Positions 46,256 through 57,958 are shown, counted from the stretch's first letter. The stretch: 64,000 nucleotides of DNA from Malus domestica (GCF_042453785.1 NC_091674.1:8982001-9046000); one strand, 5' to 3'. The notes: generated by a model not told the origin, from the letters alone. Program-made: numbers and translations.

Positions 46256-48828
46256 ATGTCGAAGGCGATGCGTCTGGCGCGGCAGGGTTGCAAAGCTCTC
46301 AAACAATGCAACTTGCTCAGGGCTTTGCAGTCCGAGATACAATACGAGCTTTCCTCTAATCCCTTTCAGGTTCTCTCTCTCTCTCGTTTTTGTTGTTTTC
46401 GTTAGCTTTTCTGCTTTTGTTTCTGAAAGAAATTAGATTCAGGGTATAAGAGAATCTGTTTTTCAACTGCAAAATTGCGATCTTGCAAGTAGTGGATTGC
46501 TCTAGTGAATAAGGCATTACTCTTTAACCCCCACTGCGTCGCGGGTTCAAACCCTTCCCCTCTCATTAGTATAACTTAGACTAGTAACATCGCTTGTAAT
46601 AAAAAGAGAGGGGGTTGGGGGTGTCTGATTATCTCTTTCGAGTAGTTTTTGTGTTAGTGGGTGACCCGGAATCAATCATTGATGCAGGAAAGAGGAAGCT
46701 CTTCGTTGGGTGATTTTGTGGTGGAGTGGGATTCACCACGGTCCCAAGATGTGGTTTTGAGGAGGAAATTTGAGAGCGGTGAGGAGGTTGCTGTTTCTGC
46801 TTTGTTGGGTCCCTTTTACTCTGAGGAAGACTCTGTTGAAAAATACAGCGAGTATCCAGGGGAAGCTTTGATGAAGGTATGTGTGAAGAAGCCTGGTTTG
46901 AGCTCAATTCTGCAGTTCGATTGCAGTGTTTTTGAGATTATCGGTTCTGGGTCCGTATTCAACATCCATAATGCCCATATTCTTCAACCATCAGCTGGTC
47001 TTGGCCCTTCTGTCTACAGAGGCCCCGCATTCAGGTTAGTCAGCTGTTCCCTATTAATTTTACACCTGATGAACATAAAATTTCTGTTATTCTTATGATC
47101 ATTAAATTTGAGACTTCGGCTGAAAAGAACATAAACAAATAAACGGAAAAAAGAAAAGAAAAAAAACAGTTGCTAGAAAGGCACCTGTATCAGCCACAAA
47201 CAATAAATGTAGTGCAATATTTAAACGGGTGGCTTTTTTTTTCACTTGTGCTTTGCAACTCGATACTCAAGAAATCCATTCTTGAAGTGTCCTTGTTGAA
47301 AATCTAATTAAATAACGATGATGAATCAACACCTTGGGCCTTAGATTCTATAGTCCTTCCCCGCTTTTTTCTTCCCTGAGCAGGTTATGTTGTTCAGATA
47401 TTGTTTTTTTCCCTTGGAAAAATAGTTTATGTACTTTAGAATGATCAAAACAGATGTAATTGAATAGCAATTTTTGCCATGCATGACGTCATTACATGAA
47501 ATTCTTCTTATTCTCTGAGAAAGGCTGCTGTCCAATGTAGGAGTTGGGTATATGACTATGGAGGAACACTGAAAGTTTTTAGTGCAAAACCATATAGTTA
47601 TTGAATTATGGAGGAACACTGAAAGTTTTTAGTGCAAGACTCGGGAGTCTTGTTGGAGTGAATCTTTTGGAAGAACTTTCCAATGATAACTAGGAATGTT
47701 CCACCTAGTCATTTGATAGGGAAGTCCTCTGTTGCTAGATTCTGAGGTGGTTGGCAGCACAATGCGGAGTGCAATGAGGAGAATCCGAATAGGGATCCTT
47801 TGATTGTTGTTGAAGCCATTTTTTTTTTTAAAGGAAAACAATGTGAAAAACCTATCGTAGTTGCTCATGGAACAAACACCTGATCTTCTCAAAAAAAACA
47901 AAACTAGAAAGCCAAATATAAGAAGTTAAGAGTCTAGAAGAACTATAGTCCTAATAAAATAGATCCTAGCCCTTTAAATGAGTAATTTTAATCATCCAAA
48001 ACAATCCAATAAAAAAAGCACCGTTCTTCCTCATGCTGGGTTTGCCTACAATAAATCAGTCTATATCTCTACCAAGAGGACTCCTCCAGAGGTTGCTTCT
48101 CTGCAGAAGCTGCAGTATTTGGTCGCACTACTTGAAGAAACACAAGTTAGTGAACATGGAGCTACCTAAGCTGATCATGTATGGTGTATTCATGATCACG
48201 CTCCTAATGCAACAGTGCCACTGCCACTTCAAAGAATTCACCAAAGTTGAAGTTTTGGTGCATCTAAGGAAAGAAAATCCATAGTTTATTCATTAACTTT
48301 TTGTTTGTGGAGTTGCGTAGCCAGCAGCACCTCAAGGATTATCGGACGGAAAAATGGTCTAGTATAGCAGGGGTAGGGAAATCCCACAAAATTTGAAAGC
48401 ATCTTAGTTGGATTTCTGTGGGTTTTCTATTTTTATCGTATTCCGTTGTGTGGCTGTACCAAAAGCTTATATTTTGCAAGCTTAATTTGTGGTAATTTCC
48501 TACATCAGATGCTTTCTGAATATTATTATGCATCAGATGCTTTCTGAATATTATTATGCATCTTACTTTGTAGATGTAATGTACTATGAATTTGGTTTGT
48601 CTGTATTTATTTTCTTACTCTAATCTGAGTATGTATGGCAGTTCTTTGGATGATCAGTTACAAGATGCCCTCAAGGAATATCTACAATCCAAAGGCATTG
48701 GAGAAAGCCTGACTAACTTCCTCCTCCACCACCTGCACAAAAAAGAGCACGGTCAATACGTGAACTGGCTGCACATACTTGAATCTCATGTTGCGAAACC
48801 AAAACCAGAGAGTGACAGAATCCAGTAG
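46256..48828 (+). CDS. Mitochondrial MAM33/p32-family (mitochondrial glycoprotein) protein
   Basis: Acidic protein of the MAM33/p32 (gC1qBP) family, which forms doughnut-shaped trimers in the mitochondrial matrix. Exons 46256-46369, 46688-47034 and 48642-48828; 648 nt, 215 aa, GT-AG sites in phase. The N-terminus (M-S-K-A-M-R-L-A-R-Q-G-C-K-A-L) is basic and amphipathic, consistent with a mitochondrial presequence. The middle has F-V-V-E-W-D and G-E-E-V-A-V-S-A-L-L. The C-terminal exon carries D-D-Q-L-Q-D-A-L-K-E-Y-L-Q-S-K-G-I and ends near H-I-L-E-S-H, the family's C-terminal helix. The long second intron (1607 bp) contains repeats and a gypsy scrap. Exact role in plants is not established from sequence. 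Confidence 0.9.
46500..46612 (+). mobile_element. tRNA-derived SINE fragment in MAM33 intron 1
   Basis: tagtgaataaggcattactc followed by cgcgggttcaaaccc (a Pol III B box GGTTCAAACC) and a 3' stretch ending in an a-rich aataaaaagagag run. It is too short and lacks the full cloverleaf for a tRNA gene. Confidence 0.55.
47557..47637. repeat. 31-bp word duplicated at 50-bp spacing
   Basis: tatggaggaacactgaaagt and following bases to agtgcaa occur at 47557-47587 and again at 47607-47637 inside MAM33 intron 2. Confidence 0.85.
48005..48280 (+). pseudogene. Ty3/gypsy integrase scrap in MAM33 intron 2
   Basis: A frame reading L-P-H-A-G-F-A-Y-N-K-S-V near 48027-48062 matches the conserved integrase C-terminal motif of gypsy pol; the surrounding frame is short and broken. 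No LTR boundaries were found. Confidence 0.5.
48503..48558. repeat. 28-bp perfect tandem duplication
   Basis: catcagatgctttctgaata ttattatg is present twice head to tail (48503-48530, 48531-48558), about 85 bp before the last MAM33 exon. Confidence 0.9.
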
Positions 48829-50009
48829 CGCAGGGTTTAGTTATTCACAGTTCCAACAATGTATCTCCTATTGATGGATTCGTACGTTCAGTAGTAATTA
48901 GTTTAGTTTTTATATAAATCATGATGAAGGTAAGGTAAAGCCTTGGAAGTTCTTCTCCAAGGTGGATTAAGCAAGCAGTTTATCCAATTTAAATCAGATT
49001 TATGGTCGAGTATTTTCAATTTATGGCTTATTCTTTTAGCATTTAGGAATGGTATTGTACGGTCTAAGGTTGATTCTTTTTCCCTACTCAATTTTGGAAA
49101 TCAATCTGTCACCATGGATTCATTCATTGGTTTCCAAATTGATGAGTCAGGATTTGGCAGCCAGAGCCCTCTCAAGAAGCCTTGAACAATGCCTGAATTA
49201 TCTTCGAGAGGTGTTTGGTTCGCGATCCCTTAAACAATGTCCAAATCCCCTTCAAGCTAGTGCTCGGACGCCTGTCGAGTGGTTAAAATTCTACGAGTAA
49301 ATAAAGAAGGGGCTAAAAATCTCAACATATCCAAACGTTTAACTACTATTCAAAGTACCCCTTAAACAATGTCACAATGTGGGCAATGAGAATCACATTG
49401 TCCAGTCAGAAACATTAGTCAGGCTATTTGGTATAAACATGTAGACTTAGGGCTTGTTTGGCAAGTACTTTTAAAGATAATATTTTTGCGTTACAAAATC
49501 ACTTGAAGTGCTTTCTACTAAAAGCATCAGTTCAAATGATTTTCTAGAATTAACTTGCGTTTTTACTAAGATTTGGTTCTAAAAACATTTTATCTAAAAG
49601 CCTTTCAATCATTTCAAAATCTTAGTGATGGACACAAATGCAAAAACAAAACAACAGTTGAAGGCAAAGAAAAGAGGCCAAGAAATTGTAATTGAAGTTG
49701 CCTCAGAAGTACTTAAAAGGGAATTGTAGGCTGAGTTTTTCTTTTCTGACTGCCTTTTCTCTTTCTCAAATTCCAGAATGTTGGCTAAGTTTACTTTAAA
49801 GGGAATCGTTGTACCAAATTGAGATCTCAGTCTCTCGCCCCTTTTTTTTTCTTTCCTTTGGCTTCAGAAGAAGGTTCTCACACAGAAGTTGTAAATTTCT
49901 ATGTTCATGAATCCAAATAAGGATATTGGTGCATGGCAATTGTCTTAGCGCTTTGAAAACATGTTAGATAAGTTTTTGAAACAAAACCTTAGATTTGGTG
50001 TCTTTTCCA
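48829..50009. other. 3' region of MAM33 and intergenic DNA
   Basis: No gene recognised. Frames at 48943-49300 overlap on both strands and lack domains. The 49441-49700 piece (agggcttgtttggcaagtac) has the start typical of hAT-like MITEs, but its right end was not found. Confidence 0.4.
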
Positions 50010-50775
50010 TTTGTATTTGGTATTCTTTGATTCAAGGTGTAAGAATGACTATTTACTTGAGATGTACATCAATCCACTTCCTATTTATTTTCTGAGAAAT
50101 CAAGCTATATGAAAAATATGACAGCATTTGTAGTACCCTTACAGTTTCTTCACCTTTCATTGATGCTTGTTTGGATCTAAATAGTATGTTTGTTCATCTA
50201 CCTTTCTTATGCGGTATTCTTGACTGAAGATACAAGAATGTCTGTTGATTGAGATGTTCTTTTGTTCACTTTCTTTTCGTTGCTGAAACGTTGTACAGGC
50301 TTCTTGCTCGCTAGGGACGACATGATGAACAACTTGCACGTGACCTTAAGTCCTTCGAATTGAAGGTAATGATCCTTTTCCCTTCTAAATCTGTAGAAAT
50401 CTGCCGCATTGGGATTTCCCTAAAAATTGTTAAACCATACCAAATTACGAATCATTTGATGAGTCTCTTTGGATTCTACATTTTATAACTTTCAGTTATT
50501 TCATGAATCTCAAGACCTTTCTGTGTTCAACAATACTTGTATGAGACAGAGAGAGCGTTTAACTGCTCTCGCCTTGAGTTATTCTTAGGTGAAGTCAATG
50601 CTTGCTTTGTGTACTTGAATCTCAACAATACTTTGTTTTCTGAGCGTACACCTCCAAAGTACAATTGTCTCATAATTTTCTACATTCGTCATGCAAGGAC
50701 AACATTTGCAGAGTTTCTCCATCTGAAGCAACAACTGTTGAAGATTATCTGCAGCAGGTAGATTTAACTCTAACC
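50010..50775 (+). pseudogene. Unprocessed NUP93 pseudogene fragment (intron 1, exon 3, intron 3, exon 4)
   Basis: Plus-strand sequence homologous to the minus-strand NUP93 gene. 50299-50365 is a 67-bp copy of NUP93 exon 3 (44208-44274) with the same length and the gt/ag sites retained, but an in-frame TAG at about 50311-50313. 50699-50757 copies exon 4 (43620-43679) with one base deleted (59 rather than 60 bp). Between them lies recognisable intron 3. Before them, 50010-50298 matches parts of NUP93 intron 1 (for example ttgattgagatgttctttt) and exon 2 is missing. Retained introns show DNA-level duplication, not retroposition. Confidence 0.85.
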
Positions 50776-51050
50776 TTTTCTACTATTGCTCCGATTTTGT
50801 TACAAAACTCAGATTTCTCCCTAAACGACGTTGCAGATTTGATATTTATGGACTTAGATGATCCTCATCTTCCTGTTCAAGGCGACGAAGGTCGAGTTAT
50901 GAATGTAAGTTTTGTTTTAATTAATCATGTACAAGGTCGAGTTGGATTCTAATTTAAATGAACTTATAACGGCTATATTTATTTTTCGAAGAAATTTAGA
51001 GGAAAGAGAAGGAGAGAGATCCTCTCCCACTAATGTATATATGCATGGCA
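50776..51050. other. Unassigned stretch with a short open frame
   Basis: After the NUP93 homology ends, a frame through about 50904 reads D-L-D-D-P-H-L-P-V-Q-G-D-E-G and then meets a gtaagt-like donor. I do not recognise it; it could be one exon of another gene remnant. Confidence 0.25.
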
Positions 51051-51112
51051 TACATATATAAGTCCTATCATAGAGCTCACAGACAAATTAGTGGTCTGAT
51101 AAAATTGCAGAA

Positions 51113-51416
51113 ATGGAGGGGAAACTTGTTAGGTCTGCAGTGGTATGGGATTGCTCCCTAGGGACTCAGTCCAACGCAGGTTTCGTCGATTGTTATAAAG
51201 GGTTGTTACATATCATGTCTTTTCAGAACACACCATCCAATCGACTGCGCGGAAGTTTGCATCAAACCCTGCTTACCTAGTCCTCCTGTAACACCCCCTC
51301 CTCCTCCTCCTCCTCCTGGGAAAACTTCTCCTGGACAAACTAAGGGGACATCCAGACTCCTCTTTACGTCTGCAAACTTGGTTGTGCTACATCTTTGTGC
51401 GCTAATATTAGCATAG
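51113..51416 (+). pseudogene. Thionin-like Cys-rich protein gene, frameshifted
   Basis: A TATA-like atatataag (51052-51060) is followed by an ATG at 51113 in a M-E-G-K start. Reading continues to C-Y-K-G near 51195, where one extra base in the aaaggg run (51197-51202) shifts the frame. The shifted frame has a C-Y-I-S-C-L string, a C-x3-C-x3-C cluster, a Pro run from a (CTC)n tract (51293-51315) and a hydrophobic tail ending at TAG 51416, as in some GPI-anchored products. The cysteine spacing suggests the plant thionin-like family. The expected signal peptide is shortened. Probably a non-functional copy; family assignment is tentative. Confidence 0.45.
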
Positions 51417-51632
51417 TCGAAAACCCTAGTAATTAATACTCTCTTTTTCTCTCTCTCTCTCTAATAATGTTCGCTTATTACGTTTTGACTACCAGAAAAA
51501 TGCTTATATTGTCATACTATGAATATGGACTATGCATGTGGTTGTTTGGTCAATTGTCATCAACTAGATCAGCGATCTCTCTCTCTTTCCCAAGAATTTG
51601 TATGATTACTTATACACATGAGGTTTACTGGG

Positions 51633-51653
51633 TTTTTTTTTTTTTTTTTTTTT
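51633..51653. repeat. Poly(T) run
   Basis: About 21 consecutive T, possibly the tail of a minus-strand retroposed sequence; no element was recognised next to it. Confidence 0.7.
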
Positions 51654-52289
51654 GTTCAGATGGAGAGTAAGTTGAAGCATGTGTTAATTATTACGCTGGG
51701 ACTTGCTCTAGTAATTTGGCATCAACAAAGGACTAAGAGTTTGGGTATAAACAAATTGTACCCATACCAAGGTAGATAAAGGGTTGGAGTTCCTTCCCCA
51801 TTTTCATCTAAAACGTTATGAGATTCTTAGTTCATGTTGACGTGACAACGTGAGCTTAGCATCTAATGCTACCTGTTAATGCTATTTGTAGGCCTTTTGC
51901 ACGATTAGCGTCTATTTTAGTCTCTAATCAGACGTGTAAATAGGTACCTTTAAGGTTTGTGGGCTTGCGGATCTGCCCCTCGCTTCACATACTAGACTAT
52001 GTATATTTTAGGGATGATCACAGTCCGTCATGATGATACAATGAGCTCTTGTTTGGAGATCATCCAACTCTGAGTTTTTGGTCACTCCATTGTTAGACTT
52101 TGTTTGATTCACAAGCAATCGCAACTCGGGTCTATGGCTTATGCATTTTTGGGCTTAGCAGCCTTTCGTCGATTATTGGGCCTATTTTATGGGCCTCTTT
52201 GGTTGGGCTTGTTCCTCTTTCCATTGGTTTTGACTTCAAGAAGTTATTCGGACTCATTCATTCGGCCTTCCCTGGTATTATCAACAAAA

Positions 52290-52482
52290 ACCAATTAATC
52301 ACTCGTGAAAATACGATATCGAACATTTTTGTTCATTTGTAAGTGGAAGGTTTTAGGTTTGATTCTTATCAAATACGAATTTGAACCATATTATCATGGC
52401 TGGTCCATTGTGAGACTTAACCACTCACTCCCCCACCCTCTTAGTGTATATAATATCGTTTGTTAAAAAGAAAAACATTTTT
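52290..52482 (+). mobile_element. tRNA-derived SINE copy
   Basis: Plus-oriented member of the family at 15063 and 32525: catttgtaagtggaaggttt, taggtttgattcttatc (B-box region), aatttgaaccatattatcat, then ctcccccaccctcttagtg and the 3' word ataatatcgtttgttaaaaa. Confidence 0.7.
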
Positions 52483-52499
52483 CTTATTATTTAGTATTA

Positions 52500-52655
52500 C
52501 AATTTAGTGATATTATTCTCTATTTATTAGTAGGAGATTAGATTTGAATTTCATGAATGAAGAGTTCGGTACCACTTATGGTTGATGCATGTTGTGTGAC
52601 TCATCCCGAATCCCCTCCCTCGTGTAAATAATATCATGTATATAAGAAGGAAAAA
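52500..52655 (+). mobile_element. Second, more diverged SINE copy
   Basis: aatttagtgatattattctc, then gattagatttgaatttcatg, ctcccttcccccc-like text as cccctccctcgtgtaaataa, then atatcatgtatataagaagg. It follows the preceding copy in the same orientation. Confidence 0.6.
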
Positions 52656-52786
52656 AAACATTTCCCTCACCACAGAGGAGAGAAAAAAAAACGTGCGCGC
52701 ACACACACACACATACCCTTTAATATTTGCACAAAATTGAAGGAAATGTATGATATTACAGAGCTGGTTTTCTTTGGATAATGTTA

Positions 52787-52918
52787 TTCGTACACCCAAT
52801 TTTACTAACCACACCCTTGTTAATTTTTTGTCATTGATCTTCTTCAATTCATTCGATCCAACGACCAAAAATTAAAAAATATGTGTGAAGTAAAAATGGG
52901 CTTGTGGATATCACTACC
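52787..52918. mobile_element. MITE related to 31411-31556
   Basis: cgtacacccaattttactaa at the left pairs with agtaaaaatgggcttgtgga on the right, and the core (ttgatcttcttcaattcatt, cgatccaacgaccaaaa) matches the core of the 31.4-kb copy in inverse. Confidence 0.6.
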
Positions 52919-53940
52919 CTTTTCTTTCTATATATTGTTTAGAATGGTTATGCAGCTCAATACAAATGTTTATCTGCTGAATTAAAGTCACCTTTTTCCA
53001 GCGATGTTAGAGTTGGTGGATAACATGAATGTTAGAATTTAGAATATAGGTCCCATTTGAGGAAATAGATGGAGGAAATTAGCTAGTTATGGGTAGGGTG
53101 CATCCTACAAGTTTAGTGTTGAACTCAACGTCTCATACAATCAATTATTTTAACCCACATATTTAATTACAAACTCACGCTACCAGACTAAACACGAAAA
53201 ATGAAAGATAAATAGGAATAGATGAAATATGATGAGAAAGTGCATAAGGGAAAGCACATAAAATATTTATAAAAAAATATATATATTTTAAGTTGCTTTC
53301 ACTTTCAAAATCTTATTTTCACTCTCTTCTTTCCGATCCAATATGTAATTTTTAGAACGAATATTGAAAATCTTGTTTCTGATCCGGTATGTCAAAAAAT
53401 CACCCCAAATGAAATCTTTACACGAGATCTCTAAATGGATTTCTAATTTCACGATATCTTTACAAACAATTAACAATGCATTTGCTTAAGGTATTAATAT
53501 TGTCACTCAACTGGCCATTAGTCATGCACGAAATTGACATGGGTTGGTACCACATCTTAAACAAATAAATAGGGTTCATAACTCTCCAGTCTTGAATGTT
53601 TAAATGAGAGAGTGCACTGCAGCAATATGACATAAATTGGATATGGCATGGGAATAAAATAAATAATCATTTTCAATAAATAATCAAAAGTTTTGGTAAG
53701 TGCGGTATGGTGGGTTGTCCTCAATAAATTCCAATTAACTAAACGTTGTATGATTGGTTTAAAACATCATTTTCTTGACATTTTTGTTTCATGAGTCATT
53801 TTGTATATTATTTTTCTCATTCGGAAATGTCCTTCTCCACCTTGGTTGTGTATCTTATTGCTGAAAAAAAAAATTGATTTTCACATATCCTTCTTTTATT
53901 TTCCATTATTAAATTAAACGAAAACAAAATACGTGATTAA

Positions 53941-54556
53941 ACAACAACAACAACAGCAACAACAAAGCCTTTTCCCACTAAGTGGGGTCGGCTATATGAA
54001 TCCTAGAACGCCATTGCGCTCGGTTTTGTGTCATGCCCTCCGTTAGATCCAAGTACTCTAAGTCTTTTCTTAGAGTCTCTTCCAAAGTTTTCCTAGGTCT
54101 TCCTCTACCCCTTCGGCCCTGAACCTCTGTCCCGTAGTCACATCTTCGAACCGGAGCGTCAGTCGGCCTTCTTTGCACATGTCCAAATCACCAGAGCCGA
54201 TTTTCTCTCATCTTTCCTACAATTTCGGCTACTCCTACTTTACCTCGGATATCCTCATTCCCAATCTTATCCTTTCTCGTGTGCCCACACATCCCACGAA
54301 GCATCCTCATCTCCGCTACACCCATTTTGTGTACGTGTTGATGCTTCACCACCCAACATTCTCTGCCATACAACATCGCAGGCCTTATTGCCGTCCTATA
54401 AAATTTTTCCTTGAGCTTCAGTGGCCTACGACGGTCACACAACACGCCGGATGCACTCTTTCCATCCAGCTCGTATTCTATGGTTGAGATCTCCATCTAA
54501 TTCTCCGTTCTCTTGCAAGATAGATCCTAGGTAACGAAAACGGTCGCTTTTTGTGA
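53941..54556 (-). pseudogene. 3' fragment of an RTE-type LINE with (TTG)n tail
   Basis: On the minus strand the fragment encodes the C-terminal part of the RTE ORF (near-identical to 59030-59600), then ccgaccccacttagtgggaa and a TTG/CTG-repeat tail (53941-53968), the hallmark of plant RTE elements. The coding is broken by frameshifts near 54178-54190 and 54496. The 5' truncation point at about 54556 joins directly to the truncated arm of the next repeat. Confidence 0.85.
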
Positions 54557-55929
54557 TCTTCGCTAGATTGCTCCGGTCATTAGTGTGGATAAGTATATAA
54601 ATGGATAGAGATAGGAAAGCAAACACAAGATGTACGTGGTTCACCCAGATTGGCTACGTCCACGGAATAGAAGAGTTCTCATTAATTGTGAAGGGTTTAC
54701 ACAAGTACATAGGTTCAAGCTCTCCTTTAGTGAGTACGAGTGAATGATTTAGTACAAATGACATTAGGAAATATTGTGGGAGAATGACCTCGTAATCACG
54801 AAACTTCTAAGTATCGGAGTGTGGTGTCGTCTTGACTTGCCTTATCTGTCTCATAGGTAGATGTGGCATCTTCTCTGGAAGTACTCTTCCTCCATCCAGG
54901 GGTGGTATCTTTAACTGGTGGAGATGCACAAGGTAATGTATCAATTTCACTTGAAGCTTACTTGTAGTTTCAGGCTTGGTCAAGCGCGATACAAACCATG
55001 TAGTAGGAGTCCCCCAAGTCGCCGAGCTAGGGGGTCTGCTGAAAGAGGTGACAGACAAGGTAAGCAATCAGAGCTCCGACTGATTGTTCACCTTCTCCCC
55101 ATCTTGCAGCAGCATGAAGGATAAAGAGAAGAAAAATGAGAAGAGATGATATGAGATACTTTTGCTTTTGAAGAAGTAACTTTCCACAGGCTTATTCTTG
55201 AACTGAGCTGGAGGGTTTTCTGGTTTCCTCCAGAGTATAAGGCCGACTGAAGAATTTGAGGGTCAAAACAAGTCCATCAAATCTAGAGTACGTTCCACCC
55301 TGCTGATATGGGATACTTTTGCTTTTGACAGAGTAATGGATGTATCGGCACGTGTGCTGTTACGCTTGTCTCCACATGCTTCCTTGTATCCTTCGCACTT
55401 GCCCTATCTGTTCCTCAAGCAGATGCGGAATCTTCCCTGGAAACATAAGATGATGAAGATGAGTACTCGAGAGCAATGCCAGGTAAGTAATCAGGTAAGG
55501 GGTTCCAGGCAGTCAGTTCCTGACTGGAAGCTTGATTCCAAGTGCTGACATATTGCTCTCTTTCGACTTGTCTTGCAGGTAAAAACAAGGCCAAAAGAAA
55601 AAACAGGGAAAAAGCATGATATGGGATACTCTTGCTTTTAACCCTGATGATATGAGATATTCTTGCTCTAGTATAGCTTGTTTGCAGAGGTATTATCGGG
55701 GGGAAAGAAAGCTGAATATTTCGAAAGGCTTTGTTGGGAGTGCCCTCTCAGATATGATGAAGGGTTGAGCATTTTTGCAGGTCTGCCTGTCCGTTGGGAT
55801 GGAGGTCGACATATATAGGAGTCTCCCTAACAACAAGTAGTAATGCTATTCCTTTACCCTGCTTGTCATAGCACGGTAGTGGGAGCTGCCAGTTTCACAT
55901 GTTTTAACTCTGTCAGAGCACTTTGAAAA

Positions 55930-57950
55930 AGTGGTCTGTGGTATCTGGCTCTCGAGATTCGGAGAACGATGCCTCTTCGATTTTTGAGAAAGCAATCATG
56001 CTGGGGGTCTGACTCTCGAGATTCGGAGAGCAGTGTCTCTTCGATTTTTGAGGAAGTAATCATGTTGGGAGTCTGGCTCTCGAGATTCGGAAGGCGGCGC
56101 CTCTTCGATTTTGGAGCAAGCAATCTTGTTGGGAGTGTTGTCTCGAATGTGAGTAAAGGTTGGACATGTTTGCTAGTCTACCTTGCCACGAAGCACAAAG
56201 GTTGACACACAGGGACTTTCCAATTATCCAGCAATGGTACTGTTCCTTTACCCTCTCTTCGATTTTGAGAAAGTAGTCATGTTGGGAGTCTGGCTCTCGA
56301 GATTCGGAGGACGGTACATCTTCGATTTTGGAGCAAGCAATCTTGTTGGGACTGTTTTCTCGAATGTGAGTAAAGGTTGGGCATGTTTGCTAGTCTACCT
56401 TGCCACGAAGCACAGAGGTTGACACACAGGGACTTTCCAATTATCCAGCAGTGGTACTGTTCCTTTACCCTTGTGGGTAATAATATGGTAGCTAGACCTT
56501 CAAAATTTATGTGTCTAAACTTTGTTAGTGCTGTTTCTTTGCTATTCTTTTACCTTTCTTGGTCAGAGCGATGTAGTGGGAGCTGCAAGCTTCACGTGCT
56601 CAACTTTGGCAGAGAACTTTGGCAAAGTGATCTGTGGTACCCATGAGTTATTGTTGCGTGTGGGAAGTGGGTGATTGAACAGTAAGATTCATGTGCTTTC
56701 TACTTCACCAGAAGTCTTCGACAGAATGCCCATAATTTCTGCAAAGCTGAGTGTGCGTGTGACAGGTGCTGACAAGGCTAGAAAAGTAGATGCCTCTTCG
56801 ATTTCTGAGATCGGCCCTCGTGGTATCTGAGCAGCCCAGCTTTTGAGAAAGCGAGCGCCTCTTCGATTGATTCGGAGAACGGTGCCTCACCGATTTTTGA
56901 GAAAGCAATCATGCTGGGGGTCTGGCTCTCGAGATTCGGGGAGCAGTGTCTCTTCGATTTTTGAGAAAGTAATCATGTTGGGAGAGTGGCTCTCGAGATT
57001 CGGAGGGCGGTGCCTCTTCGATTTTGGAGCAAGCAATCTTGTTGGGAGTGTTTTCTCGAATGTGAGTAAAGGTTGGGCATGTTTGCTAGTCTACCTTGCC
57101 ACGAAGCACAGAGGTTGACACACAGGGACTTTCCAATTATCCAGCAATGGTACTGTTCCTTTACCCTCTCTTCGATTTTTAAGAAAGTAGTCATGTTGGG
57201 AGTCTGGCTCTTTAGATTCGGAGGACGGTGCCTCTTCGATTTTGGAGCAAGCAATCTTATTGGGAGTGTTTTCTCGAATGTGAGTAAAGGTTGGGCATGT
57301 TTGCTAGTCTACCTTGCCACGAAGCACAGAGGTTGACATACATGGACTTTCCAATTATCCAGCAGTGGTACTGTTCCTTTACCCTTGTGGGTAATAATAT
57401 GGTAGCTAGACCTTCAAAATTTATGGGTCTAAACTTTGTTAGTGCTGTTTCTTTGCTATTCTTTTACCCTTCTTGGTCAGAGCGATGTAGTGGGAGCTGC
57501 AAGCTTCACGTGCTCAACTTTGGCAGAGAACTTTGGCAAAGTTATCTGTGGTACCCATGAGCTATTGTTGCGTGTGGGAAGTGGGTGATTGAACAGTAAG
57601 ATTCATGTGTTTTCTACTTCCCCAGAAGTCTTTGACAGAATGCCCATAATTTCCGCAAAGCTGAGTGTGCGTGTGACAGGTGCTGACAAGGCTGGAAAAG
57701 TAGGTGCCTCTTCGATTTCTGAGATCGGCCCTCGTGGTCTCTAGGGAGCCCAGCTTTTGAGAAAGCGAGCGCCTCTTCGATTTCTGAGATCGGCCTTCGT
57801 GGTCTTTGAGCAGCCCAACTTTTGAGAAAGCAAACGGCTCTTCGATTTCTGAGATCAACCCTCGTGATCTCTAAGCAGCCCAACTTTTGAGAAAGCAAAC
57901 GCCTCTTCGATTTCTGAGCAGGCGCCTCTTTGATTTCTGAAGCTCCGTCG
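55930..57950. repeat. 913-bp tandem duplication with shorter internal repeats
   Basis: The block from gttgacacacagggac (56201) recurs at 57114, a 913-bp period; the second copy runs to about 57700. Within and around it, words such as gcctcttcgatttttgagaa and tctggctctcgagattcgg recur every 60-110 bp (for example 55940, 56020, 56090, 56860, 56930, 57010, 57700-57940). The 60-95 codon frames here repeat with the DNA and are not called. Confidence 0.85.
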
Positions 57951-57958
57951 AGTGCAGA

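Noticed and set aside
46500..46612. tRNA gene
   Set aside because: Has a B-box-like GGTTCAAACC but no full cloverleaf or A box at proper spacing; better read as a SINE fragment.
55866..57898. Series of 67-98 codon frames on both strands
   Set aside because: They recur with the 913-bp and shorter tandem repeats and lack a common start or domain.
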